Assembly (NCBI GenBank): GCA_018240525.1
Contig: JAFEFN010000014.1
Span: 44,487-108,486 of the forward strand
Source of the DNA: Pseudomonadota bacterium
Lineage (GTDB): Bacteria; Pseudomonadota; Gammaproteobacteria; Steroidobacterales; Steroidobacteraceae
DNA length: 64,000 bases
Direction of reading: 5' to 3'
The stretch's first letter is position 1, and each line of letters starts with the position of its first letter. The translations under genes were made by a program, and so were the position numbers. Under the pieces are notes generated by a model. The model was not told the DNA's origin. It saw only the letters and a program-made list of their open reading frames with translations, and did not search any database. This document shows positions 17,962 to 26,673 of the stretch, one piece after another.

Positions 17962-19023
17962 CTAGATGCCCGCCGCCATGGCCGCCGCGCGCGTGCCGAA
18001 GCCCGGCTGGTTCACGTAGAACTCGATCGTCCTGCGGATCGCGGTGTCCATGTCGGTGGTGGGCTTCCAGCCCAGGTCGCGCTTGGCGGCGGCGATGTTG
18101 GGCACGCGCACCTGGATGTCCTGGTAGTACTTGCCGTAGTACTCCCCGGCGCTGACATCGACGATCTGGGTCGCCCGGGCACTCTCGCGCAGCACCGGGA
18201 ACTCCTGGGCGATGCGGATGGTGCGTTCGGCGAGGTCGCGGATCGAGATGCAGTTGTCCGGGTTGCCGATGTTGAAGATGCGCCGCGAGGCGCAGCCGTC
18301 CTTGTTCTCCAGGATGGTCAGCAGGCACTGGATGGCATCGCCGACGTAGGTGAAGGAGCGCTTCTGGCTGCCGCCGTCGACCAGCTTGATCGGGCGCCGG
18401 TAGAGCACGTTGGACAGGAACTGCGTGAAGACGCGCGAGCTGCCCTCCTTGGGCTCCTCGACGTTGTCGAGGTTCGGGCCGATGAAGTTGAACGGCCGGA
18501 ACAGGGTGTAGTCGAGGTTGTCGCGCACCCCGTAGGCGTAGATGACGCGGTCGAGCAGCTGCTTGGAGGCCGCGTATATCCAGCGCTGCTTGTTGATCGG
18601 CCCGTAGGTCAGCGGGCTGGTCTCCTCGTCCAGGACCGCATCCGGGGACATGCCGTAGATCTCGGAGGTCGAGGGGAAGATCAGGCGCTTGTTGTACTTG
18701 ACGCAGTGGCGGACGATGTCGATGTTGGCCTCGAAGTCCAGCTCGAACACGCGCAGCGGGTGGGTCACGTACTGAGCCGGGTTGGCGATGGCCACCAGCG
18801 GCACGATCACGTCGCACTTCTTGACGTGGTACTCGACCCACTCCTTGTTGATGGTGATGTCGCCCTCGACGAAGTGGAAGCGCTTGTCCTTGGGCAGGTT
18901 GCCGAGCTTGTTGTCCGAGAGGTCGATGCCGAACACCTCCCAGTCGCGCTCGCGCAGGATCGCCTCGGTCAGGCCGCTGCCAATGAAGCCGTTGGCGCCC
19001 AGAATCATGATCTTGAGTGACAT
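17962..19023 (-). CDS. UDP-glucuronate decarboxylase (separate ArnA C-terminal half)
   Basis: A 353-residue short-chain dehydrogenase-type protein equivalent to the C-terminal half of ArnA. NAD motif GANGFIGSGL; catalytic Ser/Glu in PSTSEIYGM; YxxxK in YAASK; and DGGSQKRSFTYV, which holds the arginine needed for decarboxylation. It oxidises and decarboxylates UDP-glucuronate to UDP-4-keto-arabinose. It is the first gene of the operon, with an AAAGGA ribosome site. The separated arrangement, with the formyltransferase four genes later, is unlike enteric arnBCADTEF. Confidence 0.93.
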   Translation of the reverse strand: MSLKIMILGANGFIGSGLTEAILRERDWEVFGIDLSDNKLGNLPKDKRFHFVEGDITINKEWVEYHVKKCDVIVPLVAIANPAQYVTHPLRVFELDFEANIDIVRHCVKYNKRLIFPSTSEIYGMSPDAVLDEETSPLTYGPINKQRWIYAASKQLLDRVIYAYGVRDNLDYTLFRPFNFIGPNLDNVEEPKEGSSRVFTQFLSNVLYRRPIKLVDGGSQKRSFTYVGDAIQCLLTILENKDGCASRRIFNIGNPDNCISIRDLAERTIRIAQEFPVLRESARATQIVDVSAGEYYGKYYQDIQVRVPNIAAAKRDLGWKPTTDMDTAIRRTIEFYVNQPGFGTRAAAMAAGI

Positions 19024-19145
19024 ATCCGTCCTTTGCGGGAGGCGTGCGGGCGAAGATCCCCGCCAGCCCCCGGAAATAGGCCGCGAATGTTAGCAGTTTC
19101 CGGCACTTCCGGCCGGCGCGGCTGCCGGAGCCGCCGCAGGCGGAC

Positions 19146-19361
19146 TCAGCAGCAGCGGCTGACGCCGCTCCACTTGCGGCGCTGCATCTGCTCGTAGTAC
19201 GCGCCCCGGCTGAGGAGCGGCTCGCCCGGATGCCGCGCTGCATGATGGCGCTGGTAGCTCTCGTAGGCGTCATCGCCGCTCACCGCCCGCAGCCACCGCC
19301 AGGCACTGCCGGCCTGGCGCGCGAGGCATCCGGCCAGTGCCGCCCCGGACAGCCGCCTCAC
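19146..19361 (-). CDS. YbdD/YjiX-family small protein, CstA partner
   Basis: A 71-residue protein starting at GTG 19361, overlapping the cstA stop (GTGA). It has the family pattern GDDAYESYQRHHAARHPGEP...SRGAYYEQMQRRKW and ends in two cysteines (RCC), as YbdD and YjiX do (KCC). These small proteins are encoded after cstA/btsT and are needed for full transporter activity in some species. Start choice rests on the overlap and family length of about 65-70. Confidence 0.85.
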   Translation of the reverse strand: MRRLSGAALAGCLARQAGSAWRWLRAVSGDDAYESYQRHHAARHPGEPLLSRGAYYEQMQRRKWSGVSRCC

Positions 19362-21421
19362 TGCACCGCTCCCGCGGCGTGCAGCTCGCCCCGGGCGCGG
19401 TACGGCGCCTCGGAGCTCGCCGGGACCGGCAGCCCCCGCAGCCGGCGCACGCAGATGCGCGCCATGTCGAGGATGATCAGCCAGAGGATGGCGGTGAAGA
19501 GCAGTGTCAGGACGGCATCGAGCCGCTGGTTGAAGATCAGCTGCGGGGCCACGGCGGCCTTCGCCGCCGGCAGCGTCCCCGCCGCCAGTTTGCCGGCCAG
19601 GTCCCCGGCCGCCGCCAGCAGGCCGATGCGCACGTCCGGACTTGTAACCTTTTGCAGCGCCGCGGTGCTCGTGACGAGGGCGAGCCAGGCGAGCGGCACC
19701 AGCGTCACCAGCGCGTAGCGCGCCCGGCCCGACTTGATGATGATGCCCGTCGCGATCGACAGGGCGATGGCCGCGAGCATCTGGTTGGAGATGCCGAACA
19801 GCGGCCAGAGGATGTTGACGCCGCCGTTCGGGTCGATCACGCCGACGTACAGGAAGTATCCCCACGCGCTCACCATGGCGACGCTGGCGAAGATCACCGA
19901 CGGGTACCAGGAGGTGCGCCCGAGCGGGGCCCAGGCATGGCCGAGCAGGTCCTGCAGCATGAAGCGCCCCACCCGCGTGCCGGCATCGAGCGTCGCCAGC
20001 AGGAAGACCGCCTCGAACATGATCGCGAAGTGGTACCACAGGGCGAGCAGGCCCCGACCGAAGGTCGAGCCGAAGATGCTCGCCATGCCCACCGCGAGGG
20101 ACGGCGCGCCGCCGGTGCGCGCGAACAGTGTCTGCTCGCCCATCGCGCTGGCCAGCGCCCGCATCTGCTCCACCGTGACCGGGAAGCCCCAGCCGCTGAT
20201 GGTGTGCACGGCCGCCTCCGGGGTCGCCCCGACCACCCCGGCGCCGCTGTTGATCGCAAAGAACACGCCCGGGTCCAGCAGCGTCGCGGCGATCAGCGCC
20301 ATGATGGCCACGAAGGACTCGAGCGCCATGCTGCCGTAGCCGACCAGGCGCACGTCCGCCTCGTTGCCGATGAGCTTCGGGGTGGTGCCGCTGGCGATCA
20401 GCGCGTGAAAGCCGGAGATCGCCCCGCAGGCGATGGTGATGAACACGAAGGGGAAGACCTTGCCGCCGAACAGCGGGCCGGTGCCGTCGACGAAGCCGGT
20501 CACCGCCGGCATCTTCAGCACCGGGTGCGTGACGACGATCGCCACGCCGAGCAGCAGCACCGTGCCGAGCTTCAGGAACGTGGACAGGTAATCGCGCGGG
20601 GCCAGCAGGATCCACACCGGCAGGATCGCGGCCACGAACGCGTAGGCGCACACCAGCCCCGCCAGCGCCACGCCCGAGTAGTCGAACAGGTCGCGCAGCG
20701 CCGGCTGCTGGTCGATCCAGCCGCCGCCGACCAGGGCCAGGGCCAGCAGCGCGAAGCCCAGCACGGAGGCCTCCAGCACCCGGCCCGGACGCCAGAAGCG
20801 CAGGTAGAGCCCGACGATGATGGCCGCCGGAATGGTGGCGATCACCGTCGCGGTCGCCCACGGGCTGTGCTTCATGACGTTCACCAGCACCAGCCCGAGC
20901 ACCGCGCTGAGAATCACCATGATGAGCAGCGTGCCGATCAGGGAGGCGAACCCGCCGAGCGGGCCGAGCTCGTCGCGGGCCATCTGCCCGAGGCTGCGCC
21001 CGTCGCGGCGGGTCGAGAGCAGCAGGATGGTCATGTCCTGCACGCAGCCGCCGAACACCGCCCCGACCAGGATCCAGAGCGTGCCGGGCAGGTAGCCGAA
21101 CTGGGCCGCGAGCGTCGGCCCGACCAGCGGTCCCGGACCGGCGATGGCGGCGAAGTGGTGCCCGAAGACGATGGCGCGGTGGGTGGGCACGAAGTCGCGC
21201 CCGTTGTTCAGCCGCTCGGCCGGGGTCGCCCGGGTCGGGTCGACCATCAGCACCCGGGCGGCGATCCACGCCGCATAGATGCGGTAGCCCAGAAGGTAGG
21301 TGCACACCGCGGCGGTGACGATCCACAGCGCGTTGATCGGCTCGTGCCGGTGCAGGGCGATGCCACCCAAGGCAAACGCGGCGAGCACCGCAAGCACCGC
21401 ACCCGTGAGCTTCTTGACCAT
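19358..21421 (-). CDS. cstA: CstA-family pyruvate/peptide transporter
   Basis: The 687-residue inner-membrane protein has about 16-18 hydrophobic segments. It includes the conserved CstA patterns GHHFAAIAGPGPLVGP, FGYLPGTLWILVGAVFGG and TLLDPGVFFAINSG. Members import pyruvate (BtsT, CstA) or peptides under carbon limitation. The YbdD partner overlaps its stop. It lies 28 bp after hutF on the same strand, so transcription may continue from hutF. CstA versus BtsT cannot be separated by eye. Confidence 0.9.
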   Translation of the reverse strand: MVKKLTGAVLAVLAAFALGGIALHRHEPINALWIVTAAVCTYLLGYRIYAAWIAARVLMVDPTRATPAERLNNGRDFVPTHRAIVFGHHFAAIAGPGPLVGPTLAAQFGYLPGTLWILVGAVFGGCVQDMTILLLSTRRDGRSLGQMARDELGPLGGFASLIGTLLIMVILSAVLGLVLVNVMKHSPWATATVIATIPAAIIVGLYLRFWRPGRVLEASVLGFALLALALVGGGWIDQQPALRDLFDYSGVALAGLVCAYAFVAAILPVWILLAPRDYLSTFLKLGTVLLLGVAIVVTHPVLKMPAVTGFVDGTGPLFGGKVFPFVFITIACGAISGFHALIASGTTPKLIGNEADVRLVGYGSMALESFVAIMALIAATLLDPGVFFAINSGAGVVGATPEAAVHTISGWGFPVTVEQMRALASAMGEQTLFARTGGAPSLAVGMASIFGSTFGRGLLALWYHFAIMFEAVFLLATLDAGTRVGRFMLQDLLGHAWAPLGRTSWYPSVIFASVAMVSAWGYFLYVGVIDPNGGVNILWPLFGISNQMLAAIALSIATGIIIKSGRARYALVTLVPLAWLALVTSTAALQKVTSPDVRIGLLAAAGDLAGKLAAGTLPAAKAAVAPQLIFNQRLDAVLTLLFTAILWLIILDMARICVRRLRGLPVPASSEAPYRARGELHAAGAVQ

Positions 21422-21449
21422 GTCCGCTCCCCTGTTGCCGATAGTCGCT

Positions 21450-22826
21450 CTAGGCCAGCAGCCGCTTCAGGGCCGCGCCGTAGCGGGCCAGCAGCGCCGC
21501 GCGCGCGCGGTGCCGGCCGTCGCTGACGAGCTTCACGCCCGCGCGCCACACGCAGTCGATGGCCGCCCGGCCGCCGCTGAAGATCCAGCTGTCGAGCAGC
21601 TCGTCCTCGGTGCGCGCCAGCAACGAGGGATCGGCGGCCTTGAGCGTCACGAGGTCGAGCGATGCGCCCACGGCGAGCCCGGGGCCGCCGGCGCCGGTGG
21701 CGCCCCCCTGCAGGACCTGCCAGCCCCCCTCCAGTGCGCCCTCGAACAGGCTGCGGCCGGTGGAGGCGCCGCCGGCCGCGGCCAGCACGTTGCGGGCGCG
21801 GTGGTCGAGCCGCTGGCCGTACTCGAGCAGGCGCAGCTCCTCGGCCGCATCCAGCCTGACGTTCGAGTCGCTGCCGATGCCGAAGCGGCCGCGCTCGGCG
21901 AGGAAGCGCGCCGCGGGGAAGATGCCGTCGCCGAGGCTCGCCTCGGTCATCGGGCACAGGCCGGCCACCGCGCCGCTCGAGGCGAGCGCGGTGAGCTCGG
22001 CGGGCGTGACGTGGGTGGCATGCACCAGGCACCAGTACTCATCGACGTCCTGGTGCGCGAGCAGCCACTCCACCGGGCGCTGCCCGCCGCTCCAGGCGAT
22101 GCAGTCCTCGACCTCCCGCACCTGCTCGGCGATGTGGATATGGATCACCCCGCCCTCGCCGATGCGCACGATGGCGGCCAGCTCGGCCGGGGTGACCGCG
22201 CGCAGGCTGTGGGCGGCCACCCCGACGCTCGCGCCGGGCAGCGTGCGCACCGCGGCCCGCGCCTCCTCCACGATGCGCGCGAAGCGCTCCGGGTCGGTGA
22301 TGAAGCGCGCCTGGCGCGCCGCCGGCGCCGCGCCGCCGAAGCCGCCGTGCGCGTAGAAGGTCGGCAGCAGCGTGAGCCCGATGCCGCTGGCATCGGCCGC
22401 CGCCGCGATGCGCGCGGCGAGCTCGCCCGGCCGGGCAAAGGCGGCGCCGCCGCGATCGTGGTGCACGTAGTGGAACTCGCCCACGTGCGTGAAGCCCGCC
22501 TCGAGCATCTCCGCATAGGCGAAGGCGCTGATGGCCTCGATGTCCTCCGCGTCCATGCGCTCGACGAAGCGGTACATGAGCTCGCGCCAGCTCCAGAAGC
22601 TGTCCTCCGCGTTGCCGCGCCGCTCGGTGAGTCCGGCGATGCCGCGCTGGAAGGCGTGGCTGTGCAGGTTCGGCATGCCGGGGATGCCGAGCGCGTGGCG
22701 CTCGTCGGCGGCGTCGGGCTCGACCCCGTCGCTGATGCGCTCGATGCGGCCGCCGGCGGCCTCGATGCGCACCCGGGCAGCCCAGCCCTGCGGCAGCAAT
22801 GCGGATTCGAGCCACAGGCGTGTCAT
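21450..22826 (-). CDS. hutF: Formimidoylglutamate deiminase
   Basis: A 458-residue metal-dependent amidohydrolase: GMPNLHSHAFQRG (metal HxH), the FHYVHHD segment, VAAHSLRAV, HIHIAEQ and GIGSDSNVRLD. This set and the length match HutF, which hydrolyses N-formimino-L-glutamate to N-formyl-L-glutamate and ammonia in the five-step histidine pathway. It is divergent from hutG, the next enzyme, across 48 bp. ATG at 22826 starts directly on the conserved N terminus. Other hut genes are not in the window. Confidence 0.93.
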   Translation of the reverse strand: MTRLWLESALLPQGWAARVRIEAAGGRIERISDGVEPDAADERHALGIPGMPNLHSHAFQRGIAGLTERRGNAEDSFWSWRELMYRFVERMDAEDIEAISAFAYAEMLEAGFTHVGEFHYVHHDRGGAAFARPGELAARIAAAADASGIGLTLLPTFYAHGGFGGAAPAARQARFITDPERFARIVEEARAAVRTLPGASVGVAAHSLRAVTPAELAAIVRIGEGGVIHIHIAEQVREVEDCIAWSGGQRPVEWLLAHQDVDEYWCLVHATHVTPAELTALASSGAVAGLCPMTEASLGDGIFPAARFLAERGRFGIGSDSNVRLDAAEELRLLEYGQRLDHRARNVLAAAGGASTGRSLFEGALEGGWQVLQGGATGAGGPGLAVGASLDLVTLKAADPSLLARTEDELLDSWIFSGGRAAIDCVWRAGVKLVSDGRHRARAALLARYGAALKRLLA

Positions 22827-22874
22827 GATTGCATTATTGATGATTGGCCCGCCGCGCGCAGCTAGGACGACAGG

Positions 22875-23708
22875 ATGAACACGCCACCCGGCACACCGTG
22901 GCTGACGGTGCAGACCGGCAGCGCGCCGCTGCTGCTGTGCATGCCGCATACCGGCACCGACATCCCCGCCGAACTCGAGCAGGATTTCGTGTCGCCGTGG
23001 CTGGCCCGCCGCGACACCGACTGGTGGATCGACCGGCTCTACGCATTCGCCGGCCCGCTGGGCGCGAGCGTGGTACGCACCGGCATCTCGCGCTCGGTCA
23101 TCGACATGAACCGCGACCCGAGCGGGGCCTCGCTGTACCCGGGACAGCCGACCACGGAGCTGTGCCCGACGACGACCTTCGACGGCGAGCCACTGTACCG
23201 CGACGCACGCGTGCCTGCGCCGGCGGAGATCCAGCGCCGGCGCGCCCGCTATTTCGAGCCCTACCACCGCGCGGTCGCCGAGCAGATCGCCCGGCTGCGC
23301 CGCACGCACCCGCGCGTGGTGGTGTACGACTGCCACTCGATCCGCTCGCAGATCCCGCGCCTGTTTCCCGGGACCCTGCCGAACTTCAACATCGGCACGT
23401 TCTCGGGGGCGAGCTGCGATGCGCAACTGACGCGCGCGGTGGAGAAGGCATGCGACGCCGGCGGTTGGTCGCACATCACCGATGGCCGCTTCAAGGGCGG
23501 CTACACCACGCGGCATTACGGCCGGCCGGATGAGGGGGTGCACGCCGTGCAGATGGAGCTGGCCTGTCGCAGCTACCTGCGCGAGCCCGCCGTCCCGGAC
23601 GCGAGCAACTGGCCGGTCCCCTGGAGCGCCGCGGAGGCCCAGCCGCTGCAGGCGATCCTGGAGCGGGTGCTACAGGCCTGCCTGCGGTTCGCACTGCACG
23701 GCCACTAG
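22875..23708 (+). CDS. hutG: N-formylglutamate deformylase
   Basis: A 277-residue protein of the N-formylglutamate amidohydrolase family: PLLLCMPHTGTDIP at the N terminus, SVIDMNRDPSGASLYPGQ and VVVYDCHSIRSQIPRLFPG, which carry the metal and substrate residues. It produces glutamate and formate from the HutF product. The five-step hut route avoids formamide release. Divergent from hutF with a short shared promoter region; no HutC-type palindrome is evident there. Confidence 0.93.
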   Translation: MNTPPGTPWLTVQTGSAPLLLCMPHTGTDIPAELEQDFVSPWLARRDTDWWIDRLYAFAGPLGASVVRTGISRSVIDMNRDPSGASLYPGQPTTELCPTTTFDGEPLYRDARVPAPAEIQRRRARYFEPYHRAVAEQIARLRRTHPRVVVYDCHSIRSQIPRLFPGTLPNFNIGTFSGASCDAQLTRAVEKACDAGGWSHITDGRFKGGYTTRHYGRPDEGVHAVQMELACRSYLREPAVPDASNWPVPWSAAEAQPLQAILERVLQACLRFALHGH

Positions 23709-23799
23709 CCGCGCACCCGCCGGCCCGCCCGGTGTTTGGATGGGCGTGCCAGCGGGGCCACGGGCGCGCCCAAGTGCCTGTACCGACGGGAGATTTAGC

Positions 23800-23824
23800 G
23801 CCCTGCGGCCGGGCCGTGCAGGGC
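23800..23824. repeat. Hairpin upstream of the first Rieske gene
   Basis: GCCCTGC (23800-23806) pairs perfectly with GCAGGGC (23818-23824) and is followed by six A residues. On the plus strand it is not a terminator; it could be a regulatory hairpin or operator just upstream of the promoter of the first Rieske oxygenase. The rest of 23709-23799 shows nothing recognisable. Confidence 0.35.
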
Positions 23825-23828
23825 AAAA

Positions 23829-23847
23829 AATATTATACTTAAACGCT
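23829..23847 (+). promoter_or_regulatory. AT-rich promoter/operator of first Rieske gene, possibly leaderless
   Basis: An isolated AT-rich stretch (AATATTATACTTAAAC) directly precedes the ATG at 23848. TATACT at 23834-23839 could be a -10 element; transcription would then start within a few bases of the ATG. No Shine-Dalgarno sequence is present. The nonamer AATATTATA also occurs, as its reverse complement TATAATATT, in the BKACE promoter at 46778-46786. Confidence 0.45.
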
Positions 23848-24996
23848 ATGAATGCCATCCCCGTGGAGACCGTCGCCCCCCGGACCGCCCTGCCGTCCTG
23901 GGTCTACCAGAACGCGCAACTGACGCGGCTGGAGTTCGAACGGATCCTCAGGCCGAGCTGGCAGATCGTCTGCCACGTGAGCCAGATCCCGCGCGCGGGG
24001 GACTACATCACCTTCGACTTCGGCCCCGAGAGCATCATCGTCGTGCGCGACAAGGCGGGCACGATCCGCGCCCACCACAATGTCTGCCGCCACCGCGGCA
24101 CGCGCATCCTCGATGGCAGCGGCAACTGCCGCGGCGCCATCACCTGCCCGTACCACGGCTGGACCTACCAGTACGACGGCTCGCTGCAGGCGGCCAGCAT
24201 GCGCGAGACCTTCCCGGCGTTCGACCGCGGCAAGTACTCGCTCTATCCGGCGCGCGTGGAGGTCATGCTGGGCTTCGTGTTCGTGTGCCTGGCCGGCGAC
24301 CCGCCCACCCCGCAGCAGGTCTGGGCACCGATCATCGAGGAGCTGCTGCCGTACCGCCTCGAGGAACTCGTGCCGATCTCCCCCATGTACGAGGAGCACT
24401 GGGAGGTCGACTGGAAGATCGCGATGGACAACTACCTCGAGTCCTACCACGTGCCGCTGGGCCACCCGGGGCTCAACCGCATGATGACGCCGGACTACGA
24501 GGACACCCGCTCCTCCCCGGGCATCGGCCGCGGCTTCAGCTGGTTCCGCCCGCAGCCCTCGGCACGCTGGCTCGAGCGCGTCTACACCAAGTATGCCCCG
24601 CAGGTGTGCACGCAGGTCCCGGCCGCGAACCGCACCAGCTGGCGCTTCTACAGCTGCCTGCCGAACCTCGGCATCGACATCATGCCCGAGCAGGTCGACT
24701 TCTTTCAGGTGCTGCCCAACGGCCCGGGCCGCACGATCATCCGCGGCGCGGCCTTCGGCGTGCCCGACGAGCGGCGCGAGATGAAGCTGGTGCGCTACAT
24801 GGGCACCAAGCTGAACATGCAGGTCAACGCCGAGGACAAGTGGCTGTGCGAGCGGGTGCAGAAGGGCCTGCGCTCCGGGCTGTACACGCCAGGCCCGCTG
24901 TCGCACCTGGAGCGCTGGATGCACGAATTCCACGACCTGCTGCGCGCGCGCATCCCCGAGGTACGCCTGCCGCAGGCCCCGGCGAGCTTCGCCTAG
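23848..24996 (+). CDS. Rieske non-haem iron oxygenase, probable quaternary-amine oxygenase
   Basis: The 382-residue alpha subunit has a Rieske [2Fe-2S] domain with ligands C80, H82, C100 and H103 (CRHRG and CPYHGW). It also has a catalytic domain with DNYLESYHVPLGH: bridging D194 and iron ligands H201 and H206. Such enzymes (glycine betaine, carnitine and stachydrine oxygenases) hydroxylate an N-methyl group or adjacent carbon using electrons from a flavin reductase; no reductase is in the window. The bridging residue is Asp, not the Glu noted for the carnitine oxygenase CntA. It is closely related to the protein at 36278 along its whole length. It stands alone, between hutG and murJ, and its stop directly abuts the murJ stop. 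Substrate is inferred from family and window context. Confidence 0.85.
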   Translation: MNAIPVETVAPRTALPSWVYQNAQLTRLEFERILRPSWQIVCHVSQIPRAGDYITFDFGPESIIVVRDKAGTIRAHHNVCRHRGTRILDGSGNCRGAITCPYHGWTYQYDGSLQAASMRETFPAFDRGKYSLYPARVEVMLGFVFVCLAGDPPTPQQVWAPIIEELLPYRLEELVPISPMYEEHWEVDWKIAMDNYLESYHVPLGHPGLNRMMTPDYEDTRSSPGIGRGFSWFRPQPSARWLERVYTKYAPQVCTQVPAANRTSWRFYSCLPNLGIDIMPEQVDFFQVLPNGPGRTIIRGAAFGVPDERREMKLVRYMGTKLNMQVNAEDKWLCERVQKGLRSGLYTPGPLSHLERWMHEFHDLLRARIPEVRLPQAPASFA

Positions 24997-26625
<1,629 letters not shown>

Positions 26626-26673
26626 TGAGCCATCACGCTACCATCCGGCGGCACGACGCGCGAGCGGCCCGCC

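Noticed and set aside
16318..19020. 900-codon plus-strand open frame opposite arnT and the ArnA-type decarboxylase
   Set aside because: Shadow of two well-supported genes; translation lacks any recognisable fold.
15926..19273. 1115-codon minus-strand frame spanning the flippase, arnT and decarboxylase genes
   Set aside because: Only its last 123 codons (from GTG 16297) match a known family; the rest is out of frame with the arn genes.
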